DNA of 64,000 bases from contig NZ_AP014821.1 in NCBI RefSeq assembly GCF_001548115.1, positions 3,537,262 to 3,601,261 of the forward strand. Direction: 5' to 3'. Shown piece after piece: positions 30,190 through 40,754 of the stretch. Both the position numbers and the translations under genes were made by a program. This DNA is from Geminocystis sp. NIES-3709 (lineage in GTDB: Bacteria > Cyanobacteriota > Cyanobacteriia > Cyanobacteriales > Cyanobacteriaceae). How positions within the stretch are numbered: the stretch's first letter is position 1; each line of letters opens with the position of its first letter. The notes beneath the pieces were generated by a model, which worked only from the letters and a program-made list of their open reading frames with translations, was not told where the DNA came from and did not search any database.

Positions 30190-33100
30190 TTACTGAGATA
30201 AAGTACGACGTTTAAATACCATTTCATAGGCTTCGATACGATCGTTTTCTTGCCAATCAGAAAATTTATTGACAGCAATACCGCACTCAAAACCAGCAGC
30301 GACTTCTTTTACGTCATCCTTAACTCGGCGGAGAGAATCTAAGTTACCGTTATAAATAACTTGTCCATTGCGTAAAACTCGAATAAAGCGATTTCTGAGT
30401 ACTTTACCTGATTGAACATAACAACCGGCAACAGCACCTTTACCCACAGAGAATACAGCCCTTACTTGAGCTACTCCTAGACTTTCCTCTATCTCTTCAG
30501 GATCGAGTAATCCTTCCATTGCTCCTTCAATTTCATCAAGTAATTTATAGATAACGTTGTATTCCCGAATGTCAACTCCTTCTTGTTCAGCCGATTGTCG
30601 GGCATTGGGAGCTAAAGTGGTATTGAACCCAATAACAACAGCGCCACTAGCGGCCGCTAAATCAACGTCAGTTTCGGTAACTTCTCCAGCACCCGATAAC
30701 AAGACTCTGATTTGAACTTCTTTTTGGGGTAATTGTTTCAAAGAGCCTAAAATAGCTTCTACAGAACCTTGTACATCTGCTTTGATGATTAAGTTGAGTT
30801 CTTTTAATTCTCCTTGTTGAGCTTGAGCGGACAGACTACTGAGGGTTACACGACGAGAAGATAACGCTTGTTGTAAACGAGTATCTCTGAGGGCTTCTGC
30901 ACGACTTTCAGCGATCGCTTTCGCTTCTTTTTCATTTTTGTAAACATCAAATTCATCCCCAGCGGCCGGAACTTCATTTAAGCCTAATACTTCTACCGCA
31001 AAAGAAGGAGTCGCCGCTTCTACTTTATCGCCTCGATCGTCAATCATTGCCCGTATTTTACCAGAAACTGAACCAGCTACAATTATGTCACCCACTCTCA
31101 AAGTTCCATTTTGAACTAAAAGGGTGGCAACAGGACCTCTAGCTCGATCGAGGTGAGCTTCAATGACAGTACCTTTTGCTGAACGATCGGGATTAGCGGA
31201 AAGTTCTTCCATTTCTGACACTAAAACAATCATTTCTAAGAGGGTATCTAAGTTATGACCATTTAAGGCACTGACAGGAACCATTACAGTATCACCACCC
31301 CAATCTTCAGGAACTAATTCTAAGTCCACTAATTCTTGCTTAACTCGATCGGGATTAGCATCAGGTTTATCGATTTTGTTAATAGCTACGACGATAGGAA
31401 CTTTAGCCGCTCTTGCGTGACTGATAGCTTCTTTTGTTTGAGGTCTTACGCCATCATCGGCTGCTACCACTAATACCGCAATATCTGTTACTTTTGCCCC
31501 CCTTGCTCTCATCGCAGTAAAGGCTTCGTGACCGGGAGTATCCAAGAAAACAATTTGTTGAGTTTTGCCTTCATGTTCCACATCCACATGATAAGCACCA
31601 ATATGCTGAGTAATTCCTCCGGCTTCTCCTTGTACAACTTTAGTATTTCTGATGGAGTCCAAAAGGGTAGTTTTACCATGATCCACGTGACCCATAATGG
31701 TAACAACGGGAGGACGATTTTGAAGACTATCGAGATCCGTTTCTGCGATCATCTCTGTTTTGGCCGCACTTGCTTTTTCTTCTTCAGTGATAACTTCTAC
31801 TCCTAGATCTGAAGCCACTATTTTAGCGATTTCCATATCCAAAGTTTCTGTGATATTAACAGCAATACTCTTAAAGAACAAGAGTTTGATAATTTCTGTA
31901 TCAGGAGTATTAAGCAAATCTGCTAATTCTCTTAAAGTGGGACTTTGTTTTAGAACGATAAATTCGGGAAGTTTGTCTTTCTCTGCTTTTAATTTTTTAT
32001 CAACTTTAAGTTCAGTTTTGTCAAATTTTGGTTTTTGCTTACGAGGTGCACGGGTTTTTTCTGGTGGCTTAGGTTGTTGACTAACTTCTTTCTGAGGTCT
32101 CGCTAAAGCTAAATTTAATACTTCGTTTTCACCATCTTCACCGTCTAAATAATCGATTAAATCGTCGTCATCTTCATCAATGAGTAATGAGCGACGTTTC
32201 TTAGCTGTTTTTTTCGCTTCTTTACCACTCTCATCATCATCATCCCATACAGCAGTTTCCCCTTTCTCCAGAGGTTTTTTCAATTTCTGCTTAATTCTCT
32301 TGGGTTTTTCTAATAATATTGGTTCTCCTTCAAAATCATCATCAGGAGATGCCAAAGCGGTTTCTTCCATATCCTCATCTAAGTCCAAGTCTGGCTCTTC
32401 GATCACCGTAGGTCGTTGAGGAGGTCTGTGTAGTTTTGGTTTAGGAGCGGCTTTAAAATTCTCTCTTTCTGGGGTTTCTTCTTTTCCTAATAATTGTCGT
32501 GGAGATTTAGGGGAATTTTCTCGATCGAGAGTCAATATTTCTGAAGTCTCAGAATCTTTCCGACGTTGATTATTCTTATTACCACGACGGGGGGGATTCG
32601 TTTTACCTGCTATTTTTGGTCTTGGTTTTTTGTCTTCCTCATTAGAAGATATGTTAACTACGGTCGAGGTTTTTTCTTCTTTGTTAGATATTGATTCTTC
32701 CGACTCTTGTTTGTGTACTTTTGCCGAATCAATTTTAGGAGGAGATTTGATGGTGGGCTTACTGGCAGTAACTAGAGGCTTTGGTTGTATTACTTTAGTG
32801 GTTTTTGCCTCTGTTGATGGGACTGGGGAATGATTGTTGTTGCTATTATTGCCTTCAGAAGAGGACATTTGAGGACGAGGGGGGGTCAATAACATGGGAG
32901 TATCCTTAGAAGAACCTTCTGGTGATGACGGGTGGTTGGTATATACTGCAAGGATTTCTTGCTTTTTATTTTTGGTTTTCAATTCTAATGACGCAGGATT
33001 TTTTTGATCTTTATGGTTAATAGTGGTAGTTTTTTTGACTTGGTTATTGGCAGAGGTCATAGGATAATTTTTTGCTGCTTTTTTGATATTTTCTGCTTGA

Positions 33101-33228
33101 GTTTCTGTGATAGTACTGCTATGATTTTTAACATCGATCGACAAACGTGAACATATATCTAATACGTCCTTGTTATCTAGTTCAAGCTCTTTTGATAAAT
33201 CGTATATTCTTATTTTTCCGTTTTTCAT
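30190..33228 (-). CDS. infB: Translation initiation factor IF-2
   Basis: IF-2 is the GTPase that places fMet-tRNA on the 30S subunit and promotes subunit joining. The 1012-residue form has an IF2_N domain ([19 protein letters not shown], residues 4-50), a long Lys/Pro/Glu-rich linker to about 440, a second IF2_N near 450 ([20 protein letters not shown]) and the G domain with [15 protein letters not shown] near 513, DTPGHEAF near 564 and NKIDKPDA near 618, followed by domains II-IV. The start is ATG at 33228; a TTG two codons upstream is less likely. It ends the rimP-nusA-rnpM-infB operon. Confidence 0.96.
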   Translation of the reverse strand: MKNGKIRIYDLSKELELDNKDVLDICSRLSIDVKNHSSTITETQAENIKKAAKNYPMTSANNQVKKTTTINHKDQKNPASLELKTKNKKQEILAVYTNHPSSPEGSSKDTPMLLTPPRPQMSSSEGNNSNNNHSPVPSTEAKTTKVIQPKPLVTASKPTIKSPPKIDSAKVHKQESEESISNKEEKTSTVVNISSNEEDKKPRPKIAGKTNPPRRGNKNNQRRKDSETSEILTLDRENSPKSPRQLLGKEETPERENFKAAPKPKLHRPPQRPTVIEEPDLDLDEDMEETALASPDDDFEGEPILLEKPKRIKQKLKKPLEKGETAVWDDDDESGKEAKKTAKKRRSLLIDEDDDDLIDYLDGEDGENEVLNLALARPQKEVSQQPKPPEKTRAPRKQKPKFDKTELKVDKKLKAEKDKLPEFIVLKQSPTLRELADLLNTPDTEIIKLLFFKSIAVNITETLDMEIAKIVASDLGVEVITEEEKASAAKTEMIAETDLDSLQNRPPVVTIMGHVDHGKTTLLDSIRNTKVVQGEAGGITQHIGAYHVDVEHEGKTQQIVFLDTPGHEAFTAMRARGAKVTDIAVLVVAADDGVRPQTKEAISHARAAKVPIVVAINKIDKPDANPDRVKQELVDLELVPEDWGGDTVMVPVSALNGHNLDTLLEMIVLVSEMEELSANPDRSAKGTVIEAHLDRARGPVATLLVQNGTLRVGDIIVAGSVSGKIRAMIDDRGDKVEAATPSFAVEVLGLNEVPAAGDEFDVYKNEKEAKAIAESRAEALRDTRLQQALSSRRVTLSSLSAQAQQGELKELNLIIKADVQGSVEAILGSLKQLPQKEVQIRVLLSGAGEVTETDVDLAAASGAVVIGFNTTLAPNARQSAEQEGVDIREYNVIYKLLDEIEGAMEGLLDPEEIEESLGVAQVRAVFSVGKGAVAGCYVQSGKVLRNRFIRVLRNGQVIYNGNLDSLRRVKDDVKEVAAGFECGIAVNKFSDWQENDRIEAYEMVFKRRTLSQ

Positions 33229-33633
33229 CCACAAATTGCCCTAATTGTACTATATTATAACTGTTTTTACTAATTTTTAGTAATAAGGTTTTTTATTTTA
33301 TATTTAATTGTGAGTTGTTTAATAGGGTTTGGTTATTTTTAATAGCCTATTAATAGTTGTAATAGCAGTTGGTTTTTTCTTTTGAGACAAATAAATTGTT
33401 GTTTTTATCTTTCTCTATTTTTGCCTAAGATCGAGTTTAGAACTTAAGCAATGATTACATATACCAATCCTATCGAATCAATCTAATATTTTTATTGTTC
33501 ATGGGTTTTAACTCATCGAATAAGAATTTTTTACATTTCTTAACCTTTGTTTTAACTCCCACATTTACTATTATGATGATTTTTCTAACTCAATGATGAT
33601 TTTTTTGTCATTATGAGGGTAGGATGTTACGTA
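33229..33633. other. Unusually long gap between rnpM and infB
   Basis: About 405 bp separate rnpM from infB, whereas these genes are usually close. The stretch is very AT-rich with no credible frame, tRNA or terminator that I can see. A tail of the ttaggt-type degenerate repeat occurs at about 33630-33640. It may hold an internal promoter for infB. Confidence 0.45.
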
Positions 33634-33915
33634 TTAGGTTTGAGATTTAGTTTGTTCTAGTTTTTGCCACAATTGTTGATAAATTTCTGATGGAACATCA
33701 ATTTTTAATACCCTAGATAAACGCTTTTTTTTCTGGGCTAAATTCAGACATTGGTATTGAGGACAAAGATAAGCCGATCGACCCATACCAACATCCAAAG
33801 TAATATTATTATCAGGATGGTTTTTAACAATTCTCCAAAAGTTTGTCCGATCGTTGATGAGATGACAACTAATACAACGACGATAATTGGTTTGTTTATT
33901 CGGATTCTTCATCAA
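33634..33915 (-). CDS. rnpM: YlxR-family RNA-binding protein (RnpM)
   Basis: A 93-residue YlxR/DUF448 protein: YRRCISCHLINDRTNFWRIV, then GMGRSAYLCPQYQCLNLAQK, the signature RRC...GRGAYLC pattern of the family, and a helical KKKRLSRVLK end. YlxR is reported in firmicutes as an RNase P modulator. It overlaps the 3' end of nusA by 20 bp, so translational coupling is likely. Position between nusA and infB is conserved in many bacteria. Confidence 0.9.
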   Translation of the reverse strand: MMKNPNKQTNYRRCISCHLINDRTNFWRIVKNHPDNNITLDVGMGRSAYLCPQYQCLNLAQKKKRLSRVLKIDVPSEIYQQLWQKLEQTKSQT

Positions 33916-35038
33916 GATATTGTGACTTACGTTTTATATCTATTTTCCATCCTGTCAAACGAGCGGCTAGACGAACATTTTGTCCTTCTTTACCGATGGC
34001 TAGACTTAAATGGTTGTCAGGCACTACCACTAAAGACTGTCTTTCTTCAGGGTTAAGAAGTTTCACCAAATCAATTTGAGCGGGGCTTAAAGCATTGGCA
34101 ATATAAGTACCCGGATCAGGCGACCAACGAATTACGTCTATTTTTTCTCCTTTTAACTCATTAACTACTGCTTGAATACGAGAACCTCTTGCTCCAATAC
34201 AAGATCCTACAGGATCAACATCTCTTTCTAAAGTGTCCACGGCAATTTTAGTCCGGGCTGAAATATTGGGGTTTGTGGGATTTGCTTCCCTTGCGATCGC
34301 CACAATTCTAACAACACCATCTTCTAATTCTGGAACTTCATTGGCAAAAAGATAAACGACTAAACCAGCATCTGCACGGGAAACAACTAATTGAGGGCCT
34401 CTTTGAGAACCTTCTCGTACTTTTTTCAGATAAACTTTAAAAGAGGCATTTGCTCGATAATTGTCACTGCTGATTTGTTCATGGAAAGGCAATTCTGCTT
34501 CAACTTCTGGTCTTCCGTAAGCACTTTGAAGGGTCATAATAACAGATTTTCCCTCAAAACGAAGCACTTTAGCGGTTAAAACTGCTCCTTCTAACTCTTT
34601 AAATTCCGCTTGAATAATAGCTCTTTGTTGATCTCTAAGTTTCTGTTGCAATACTTGTTTAGTTTGAATAGCCGCCATACGTCCGAAGTCTTTTTGTTCG
34701 GGAGTGACATCAACTAAAACCTCATTACCAAGTTCAACATCTTCATTAAACTCTCTTACTTCTGCTAAGGGTATTTGATGATCTGTATCTTCTACATTTT
34801 CTGTGACCATTTTCAGAGCTAAAACTCTAAACCCTTCTTCATCTATATCTAACTCTACCCGAAAATTATCGAAATATTCTTCGAGAAAAGGTTGAGGATG
34901 TTTAGAACGGCGAAAACGCTCATAGCCTTTAAATAGTGCTTCTCTTAGAGCTTCCTGAACAGAATTTCTGGGTAAGTTATGACTTTGACTGATTTCTTCA
35001 ATCAGCATTTTTAAACCGGGTAATTTAACGATACTCAT
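33896..35038 (-). CDS. nusA: Transcription termination/antitermination factor NusA
   Basis: NusA binds RNA polymerase and nascent RNA and tunes pausing, termination and antitermination. The 380-residue protein has the N-terminal RNAP-binding domain (1-125), an S1 domain (about 130-200, EGAVLTAKVLRFEGKSVIM) and two KH domains with GSCIGARGSRIQAVVNELKG near 275 and SLAIGKEGQNVRLAARLTGW near 345. It lacks the acidic C-terminal repeats of E. coli NusA, as is usual in cyanobacteria. It starts MSIVKLPGLKMLIEEIS, 68 bp after rimP. Confidence 0.95.
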   Translation of the reverse strand: MSIVKLPGLKMLIEEISQSHNLPRNSVQEALREALFKGYERFRRSKHPQPFLEEYFDNFRVELDIDEEGFRVLALKMVTENVEDTDHQIPLAEVREFNEDVELGNEVLVDVTPEQKDFGRMAAIQTKQVLQQKLRDQQRAIIQAEFKELEGAVLTAKVLRFEGKSVIMTLQSAYGRPEVEAELPFHEQISSDNYRANASFKVYLKKVREGSQRGPQLVVSRADAGLVVYLFANEVPELEDGVVRIVAIAREANPTNPNISARTKIAVDTLERDVDPVGSCIGARGSRIQAVVNELKGEKIDVIRWSPDPGTYIANALSPAQIDLVKLLNPEERQSLVVVPDNHLSLAIGKEGQNVRLAARLTGWKIDIKRKSQYLDEESE

Positions 35039-35106
35039 GATAATGAATAATAAATGGTGAATAATTGATAGTTAAATATTTTTTAGTCTTCTAGTCTCCT
35101 CGTCTG

Positions 35107-35568
35107 TTATTCTTTGTTCTCCAGTTGAACTTGTTTAACAATGTCTCTAGGAATGGCTATCATTTTGCCTTTACAGTTGATGTGTATTGCTTTTTCGTCT
35201 CTACCTTGAAGATTTCCTTGCCATTGAGTGTGTTTTTTATATTCCGTATTCGTTTCCACAATGACGGGAAAGCCCTTAAAACTGATAAATTCTCGATCAG
35301 TAGTAAGATTGTTTCCAATGCCCGGACTCGAAATTTCTAACATATAAGCAGAGGGAATAATATCTTTTGCATCGAGGGTTTCTTCTAATAGGCGACTCAT
35401 TTTTTCACAGTTATCAAGACTGGTATCCCCTGATAGGTTGCGAATATCAATCCTTAACACGGGAGGATTTTTGTTTGCTTGAAATATTAAATTAACTATT
35501 TCTAGGTTTAATTCTTGGGCGATGGATTCGGCTATTTCAGTGATATTCGGTGTCAGAGGATGAGTCAT
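35107..35568 (-). CDS. rimP: Ribosome maturation factor RimP
   Basis: RimP helps assemble the 30S subunit. The 153-residue protein has LRIDIRNLSGDTSLDNCEKM, the LEISSPGIGNNLTTDREF signature of the family and an SH3-like C-terminal domain. It opens the leftward rimP-nusA-rnpM-infB operon, an order conserved across bacteria. A terminator-like hairpin lies about 45-65 bp upstream of its start on the same strand. Confidence 0.94.
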   Translation of the reverse strand: MTHPLTPNITEIAESIAQELNLEIVNLIFQANKNPPVLRIDIRNLSGDTSLDNCEKMSRLLEETLDAKDIIPSAYMLEISSPGIGNNLTTDREFISFKGFPVIVETNTEYKKHTQWQGNLQGRDEKAIHINCKGKMIAIPRDIVKQVQLENKE

Positions 35569-35610
35569 AAATTAGATACAATTTCGATCGATAAACAATA
35601 AAAAGCAATA

Positions 35611-35636
35611 AAAAAAGCGGGGTTTACCCACTCCGT
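35611..35636 (-). terminator. Terminator-like hairpin in the rimP leader
   Basis: On the minus strand CGGAGT pairs with ACCCCG (one G-U pair) around a GGGTAA loop, closed at the base by C-G pairs, and is followed by seven T. The structure sits about 45 bp before the rimP start and points towards it. It could end transcription coming from tRNA-Thr or the IS region, or work as an attenuator for the operon, which encodes NusA. Pairing and the T-run are visible; the regulatory role is inference. Confidence 0.55.
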
Positions 35637-35783
35637 CGATACATTTTTGACTCTTTTTCATGGTTTCAGACTATGATCGTTGCCAACTTTTAGGGCTTTG
35701 AGATGATCTGAATGTTTAACTTAATGGAAAAATGATGAAAAAGTAGAGTTGTCAGATAAATTATATCATAGCATAAAACTTCT

Positions 35784-36274
35784 TATAGAAACCATTTGGT
35801 ATCTATTACAATGTTATGAGAAAATGCTTGTAACTTTTATCATGTTTTACTCCCGTAGTCTAACAGATCAAGAATGGGAAATCATTAAACCCCTCTTGCT
35901 ACAAAAGAAACTAACCCGTCCCCTCAAATGGTCTAAAAGACAAATTTTGGATGGTATTTTGACTCAAAAACGGTTGTAATTGGTGTGATTTGCCGATAGA
36001 TTTACCCCCTTATTCTACCGTGTATTGGCATTACAAACACTGGAAAAAAGATAGTGTTATCGATAATATTATGTCCCAATTACATCAGCAACTGAGAGAA
36101 AAAGTAAAAAAAAACCCTACTGGACTCAATTAATGATCATCGATTCTCAAGCAGTAAAAAACACTTGTAATGCCAGTGTTAAAAGTAAAGGATTTTGTCA
36201 TTATAAAAACTCACTAATGGTATTAAGAGACATTTGGGTGTAGATATTCTGGGCTTTCCCTTTTTTACTCATTG
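35784..36274 (+). pseudogene. IS5-family transposase remnant (element 1, truncated)
   Basis: Starting at ATG 35842 the sequence encodes MFYSRSLTDQEWEIIKPLLL and RPLKWSKRQILDGIL, the DUF4096-type N-terminus of IS5-family transposases. After a frameshift near 35965 it continues LKNGCNWCDLPIDLPPYSTV and YWHYKHWKKDSVI. After a second shift in a poly-A run near 36110 it gives PYWTQLMIIDSQAVKNT with the first catalytic Asp. After a third near 36215 it gives GIKRHLGVDILGFPFFTH. It then breaks off where the next element begins at 36275. At least three frameshifts and the truncation make it dead. Confidence 0.85.
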
Positions 36275-36350
36275 GGCTTTGTTGCATGAATGATAGATTC
36301 AAGTCCTTTTGTGTATAAAATAATAACATCTCCTATGGTCTCAAGATAAA

Positions 36351-36833
36351 AACATTGACGATGAAACAAAAATATCATCTGAGAAATGGTCAGATATGGA
36401 TGGAGACAGAAATAAAAATATTGAAAGAATAAAAGAAATAGGAAGAAAAGAATGGAAAGAAGAAAGTGGCTATCATCGACGTTCTATTTCGGAAACAACA
36501 ATGTTTAGGTTAAAAACAATATTTGGAGGCAAAGTAAGTAGCGGTACTTTGAAAAATTTTGGGGCAAAAATAGCTTCAAATACAGTCAGAGTAAGAGATT
36601 TAGGTAAAAGCCATAAAAACGGCTGAAACTCTTGGTATAAAAGGAAAAGTTATCGATCAATGTAAAATCTTTGATTTATAACGATTTGAGACTCATAATT
36701 TAATATTTTTAGTTTAAGTACCGGTAGTCGAGATTTTGACAATCAGGCAGTAGAGTTATTTGTTCAATGTCTGTTGTTAAATAGAATGATACAAATTGCT
36801 AAACCAGATAGCTATATAGTTAATAACGGATAA
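36351..36833 (+). pseudogene. C-terminal fragment of IS5-type transposase, split by a small element
   Basis: The frame from about 36351 encodes DRNKNIERIKEIGRKEWKEE, then SGYHRRSISETTMFRLKTIF and GGKVSS, the Glu-containing C-terminal signature of IS5-type transposases. At 36541 it is interrupted by a 182-bp insertion. After it, the same protein resumes as RDFDNQAVELFVQCLLLNRM and IQIAKPDSYIVNNG, ending at 36833. Removing the insertion and one copy of its 4-bp duplication restores GKVSSRDFDNQ in frame exactly. Confidence 0.85.
36542..36723. mobile_element. 182-bp non-autonomous element with IS701-like ends
   Basis: It begins CGGTACTTTGAAAAAT and ends TTTTAGTTTAAGTACCG, with the 4-bp duplication GTAG on both sides (36538-36541 and 36724-36727). 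The tips match those of the full-length IS701-like element at 8952 (CGGTACTTAGACAAAA); the complement of the right end reads CGGTACTTAAACTAAAA. Same tips, same 4-bp duplication length and no transposase mean it was probably moved in trans by that IS family. Internally it has no recognisable gene, though a short frame (AIKTAETLGIKGKVIDQC) may be a relic. Confidence 0.82.
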
Positions 36834-36913
36834 ATATAAGGTTTGTGGTCGCACCTGTTGAAACAAAATTCACTATTTATTAATTCATCCAACAAAGCCG
36901 AATAGAATTGTAA

Positions 36914-36985
36914 GCTACCTACGAGAGTCGAACTCGTAACCTATTCATTACGAATGAATTGCTCTGCCAATTGAGCTAAGGTAGC
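36914..36985 (-). tRNA. tRNA-Thr (anticodon CGT)
   Basis: On the minus strand the 72 bases fold as a normal cloverleaf. The acceptor pairs GCTACCT with AGGTAGC, the D-arm GCTC with GAGC, the anticodon arm ATTCA-TTCGTAA-TGAAT has anticodon CGT (reads ACG, Thr), and the T-arm ACGAG-TTCGACT-CTCGT carries the TTCGA signature. CCA is not encoded. It lies between the IS cluster and a conserved hypothetical gene. Confidence 0.95.
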
Positions 36986-37034
36986 AATATTAATCTTGGC
37001 ATACCATTATAGCATAAAACTAATAATTAATAAT

Positions 37035-37475
37035 CTACTGTCCACTAATTAATTTAAGTTTTTCTCTCTCAGTGTGTAAATTTTGCTCTAATTCCTGTAA
37101 TTCTTCTCGACGAGTTTCAATTTCTAGTCTTATTCTTGTTAAATCTTGACTTTGAGAAGTTAATTCCTGTCGCCATTTTTCAATTCTAGCTTGTTCTTCG
37201 GAAACGTTAATATTAGCATTAAAATGTCCTTCTACTAAATATTCCTTTACCAAATTTAGCACCCAATCTTTAGCATCTCGACAACGAACAATTTGCTCAT
37301 CTTTATCTAATTCTACTAACACCAAAGACCCATCCACTAAATTTTGATGAATATTTAAAGATAAAAATTGTTCATCGCATAATGTCCATTGTAACTTCGA
37401 TTCTTCTACTGCCAGTAAATGTAATTCTAATTTCCCTGACATTATATTTTTAGTAACTTGGGCAAGATATAACAT
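37035..37475 (-). CDS. Conserved hypothetical protein with C-terminal coiled coil
   Basis: A 146-residue protein with a mixed alpha/beta N-terminal part (about 1-85; LELHLLAVEESKLQWTLCDE, SLVLVELDKDEQIV) and a long charged helix from about residue 95 (LTRIRLEIETRREELQELEQ) that should form a coiled coil. No signal or membrane segment is seen. I recognise it only as a cyanobacterial protein of unknown function. It sits 84 bp after valS on the same strand and may be cotranscribed with it. Confidence 0.75.
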   Translation of the reverse strand: MLYLAQVTKNIMSGKLELHLLAVEESKLQWTLCDEQFLSLNIHQNLVDGSLVLVELDKDEQIVRCRDAKDWVLNLVKEYLVEGHFNANINVSEEQARIEKWRQELTSQSQDLTRIRLEIETRREELQELEQNLHTEREKLKLISGQ

Positions 37476-37559
37476 TTAACAGTGAAAAGTAAATAGTGAA
37501 TAATGAACAATTAGGAATAGAAATTGATTGTTAATTGTTAATTGTTTATTAAGTATTAC

Positions 37560-40500
37560 CTATTTTAATAAAGCAATACGTTTTTGTAAAATTTTCCATT
37601 GAATTTTACTCTCTTTTAAAGCATTTTCTGCTGTTTCAATAATTTCTTTGGGTGCTTTATTAACAAAATTAGGATTATTTAATCTTCCTTCTAAAGATTT
37701 GATTTCTCCTTCAATTTTACCTAGTTTTTTCTCTAGTTTAACTGTTAATTTTTCTATATCGATAATACCTTCTAAGGGTATCAATATTTGAATTGTACCA
37801 ACAACAGAAGCTATTCCACGAGAATCTGTTGTGAAAACTTCTTCTGTTAAACTATGGGTGATGATAAGATTCTCTACTTTTGCTAATTCGTTGATATAAG
37901 TTTTAGTCTGGTTTAAAATTATTCTTTCAGCATCATTATCAGACTGTAAAATCACATTAACCTTAACACCTGGTTTAATTTCTGCTTCAGCACGGAGATT
38001 ACGAATTGCTCGAATTGTCTCAAATAATACGCTAAAACTGGTTTCTAAGTGGTTATCGATAAGAGTGATTAAAGGAAGACTGATAACCTTTGGAGTGGTT
38101 GATTCAATTTCTAATGCCATATCTTTATCATCACTAGAATTTCCAAAAATTTCTTGTTTCCAATTATTTAATTGTTGCCAAGTTTTTTGTCTTGTCTTTG
38201 CAAATACTAGATTTTGATAACCAAACCATAAACTATATAATAATCCGATTAAACGCAATAACGGGGCTAAGAGAAGAAATTCATGAATAGCAGTAATAAC
38301 AGACGTAATTAACTCTAAAACAAGAAAAGTAGCGAAAATTATTCCTAAAAGGGTGAAAGGTTGTTGATATTTACGGATAAATTCACTAACCTTATCTGGT
38401 AGTTGATCTAATAAACCCACTACTTGATTTCCTAGTTTAATAATAGTGCCTTCCTCATTTTCATTTATCCCCATTATGGGTGTCGTCATTATTGCTTCTT
38501 GAGGAGATAAGTTGATTAATTCGTCAACGATAGGGAAAGACTGTAAAGCTAAACTTTCATTTTCGTTTTGGGTTAAAGTATGCCAAATTTCTTCAGTGAT
38601 ATGAGGCATGAAAGGATGTAGAAGTTTTAATATTCCTTCCAATATGTATCCCAAGGTTTGTTGTGCTACTAAACGAGAAGAAGATTCTTCTTTCTGCCAT
38701 AAACGAGTCTTGACTAATTCAATGTAAGAGTCACAAAAATCACCCCAGATAAATTCATATAATCCTTTAGCGGCTTCTCCTAAACCATAATTCTCGATCG
38801 ATTCTCTTGTTTCTTTGACAACTTGGTTAAATCGTGATATGATCCAGCGATCGCTTAACTCTAATTGTTGTAAATTGGGATAGCCTAATTGTTGAGGTGT
38901 TTTGCCTTCGAGATTCATCAACACAAAACGAGCGGCATTCCATAATTTATTGGCAAAATTACGACTAGCTTCCACAGATTCCGATTCGTCTGTTTCACGG
39001 TTATATTGTAAACTAATATCTTGTCCTGCTCCTGCAACTTCTCGAATTAAGGTATATCTAAGAGCATCTGTACCGTACTTATCACTTAATAATAAAGGAT
39101 CAATACCGTTATTGGCAGATTTTGACATTTTTTTGCCGTTTTCATCTCTTACCAAACCATGAATATATACATCTTTAAAAGGCATTTTATTGGTAAAATG
39201 TCCAGCCATCATAGTCATTCGGGCTACCCAAAAGAAAATAATATCAAATCCTGTCACTAATGTTGCATTGGGATAGTAAGTAACTAAATCATCTGTATTG
39301 AAAGGCCAACCCATGGTTGAAAAAGGCCATAATCCAGAGGAAAACCATGTATCGAGGACATCTGGATCTTGAGCTATGATTATGTCTTCTCCGTATTGCT
39401 CACAGGCTTTGTCCCTCGCTTCGCTTTCATTGAATGCTACAACAAAGGGAGTGTCGTCAGTAATTTCTCCTCCAGTTTTACTGATAATATACCAAGCTGG
39501 AATTTGATGTCCCCACCAAAGTTGACGGGAAATGCACCAATCCTGAATTTTGACAAGCCAATCACGATAGACTTTTTGCCATCTTTGTGGCACAAAATGA
39601 GGGGAATTATTCTCGTCTAATTCTGTTAAGGCTTTTTGGGCTAAAGGCTCAATTTTCACATACCATTGAGTAGATAATAATGGTTCAACCGGCACTTTAC
39701 CTCGATCGCTGTATGGAATACTATGGCGATAGGCTTCGACTCTCACTAAAAATCCTTCTTTTTCCAGACGATTAACAACATTTTTCCTTGCCTCAAATCT
39801 ATCTTGCCCTTGAAATTCACCGCCATTTTCGTTGATAGTACCATCTTTATTTAGAATATTGATAAAGAGTAAATCATGACGTTTACCCATCTGAAAATCG
39901 TTAGGATCATGAGCTGGAGTTACTTTAACACATCCCGTACCAAAAGCAGGATCAACAAATTCATCGGCAATAATAGGAATTTCTCGGAAGGTTATCGGCA
40001 AAATAAGAGTTTTACCAATTAAGTGTTGATAGCGCTCATCATGAGGATTAACGGCAACAGCAGTATCTCCTAACATGGTTTCAGGACGTGTCGTGGCAAC
40101 TTCTACATATTCGTCTCCTTCTGTTAATGGGTAACGTAAGTGCCATAAATTTCCATCAACTTCTTTATTTTCAACTTCTAAATCTGATACCGCCGATTGA
40201 GATTCAGGACACCAGTTAACCATATAATTACCCCGATAAATCAAGCCTTCTTCATATAATTTAATGAAAGCAGTTTTAACGGCAGTACATAAATTCTCAT
40301 CTAGGGTAAATCTTTCTCTACTCCAATCTGCGGATAAACCCAATCTTTGCAGTTGGTTAACAATCGCACCTCCTGATTCTTCTCTCCATTGCCAAGCCTT
40401 CTCTAAAAATTTCTCTCTCCCTAAATCATAACGAGTTTTACCTTCTTCTTTGAGTTGCTTTTCAATGATGGTTTGTACCGCAATACTAGCATGATCTGTA

Positions 40501-40754
40501 CCGGGCAAACAGAGAGTATTTTTTCCTCTCATACGATGGTAACGAATTAAGGTATCAATGAGAGATGTATTGAAAGCGTGTCCCATGTGCAATCTTCCCG
40601 TTACATTAGGGGGGGGAATTACGATCGCATAAGGCTCTTTTTCATCTTTAGGATTAGCTTTAAAAATTTCTTGCGATCGCCAAAATTCTTGCCATTTTGC
40701 TTCTGTTGTATGAGGTTCGTATTGAGAGGGTAATGTGGAGTGAGAATTATTCAT
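37560..40754 (-). CDS. valS: Valyl-tRNA synthetase with inserted CAAD membrane domain
   Basis: A class Ia synthetase that charges tRNA-Val. HIGH is [15 protein letters not shown] near residue 50 and KMSKS is [14 protein letters not shown] near 541; the editing domain and anticodon-binding domain ([16 protein letters not shown]) follow. Between about residues 765 and 865 there is an extra segment with two hydrophobic helices, [20 protein letters not shown] and [20 protein letters not shown]. This is the CAAD domain known to be appended to several cyanobacterial aminoacyl-tRNA synthetases and to anchor them to thylakoids. The C-terminal part ([14 protein letters not shown] region, then coiled coil) is normal. 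Length is 1064, longer than the usual 900-950 because of CAAD. Confidence 0.96.
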   Translation of the reverse strand: MNNSHSTLPSQYEPHTTEAKWQEFWRSQEIFKANPKDEKEPYAIVIPPPNVTGRLHMGHAFNTSLIDTLIRYHRMRGKNTLCLPGTDHASIAVQTIIEKQLKEEGKTRYDLGREKFLEKAWQWREESGGAIVNQLQRLGLSADWSRERFTLDENLCTAVKTAFIKLYEEGLIYRGNYMVNWCPESQSAVSDLEVENKEVDGNLWHLRYPLTEGDEYVEVATTRPETMLGDTAVAVNPHDERYQHLIGKTLILPITFREIPIIADEFVDPAFGTGCVKVTPAHDPNDFQMGKRHDLLFINILNKDGTINENGGEFQGQDRFEARKNVVNRLEKEGFLVRVEAYRHSIPYSDRGKVPVEPLLSTQWYVKIEPLAQKALTELDENNSPHFVPQRWQKVYRDWLVKIQDWCISRQLWWGHQIPAWYIISKTGGEITDDTPFVVAFNESEARDKACEQYGEDIIIAQDPDVLDTWFSSGLWPFSTMGWPFNTDDLVTYYPNATLVTGFDIIFFWVARMTMMAGHFTNKMPFKDVYIHGLVRDENGKKMSKSANNGIDPLLLSDKYGTDALRYTLIREVAGAGQDISLQYNRETDESESVEASRNFANKLWNAARFVLMNLEGKTPQQLGYPNLQQLELSDRWIISRFNQVVKETRESIENYGLGEAAKGLYEFIWGDFCDSYIELVKTRLWQKEESSSRLVAQQTLGYILEGILKLLHPFMPHITEEIWHTLTQNENESLALQSFPIVDELINLSPQEAIMTTPIMGINENEEGTIIKLGNQVVGLLDQLPDKVSEFIRKYQQPFTLLGIIFATFLVLELITSVITAIHEFLLLAPLLRLIGLLYSLWFGYQNLVFAKTRQKTWQQLNNWKQEIFGNSSDDKDMALEIESTTPKVISLPLITLIDNHLETSFSVLFETIRAIRNLRAEAEIKPGVKVNVILQSDNDAERIILNQTKTYINELAKVENLIITHSLTEEVFTTDSRGIASVVGTIQILIPLEGIIDIEKLTVKLEKKLGKIEGEIKSLEGRLNNPNFVNKAPKEIIETAENALKESKIQWKILQKRIALLK

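Larger units (their letters stand above)
36275..36899 (+). mobile_element. IS5-group element 2, internally deleted (625 bp)
   Basis: The ends are inverted repeats of 17 bp with one mismatch: GGCTTTGTTGCATGAAT at 36275-36291 and the complement of GGCTTTGTTGGATGAAT at 36883-36899. The interior holds only the C-terminal part of a transposase, so most of the gene is deleted. It sits directly against the truncated end of element 1 and ends 14 bp from the 3' end of tRNA-Thr. No convincing target duplication was found. A smaller element is inserted inside it. Confidence 0.8.

Noticed and set aside
31528-32833. Several plus-strand frames inside infB
   Set aside because: Ser-rich complements of the Lys/Glu-rich IF-2 linker; no independent support.
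36396-36626. 76-codon frame as a separate gene
   Set aside because: It is a transposase C-terminal fragment that runs into the 182-bp insertion, so its end is not natural.
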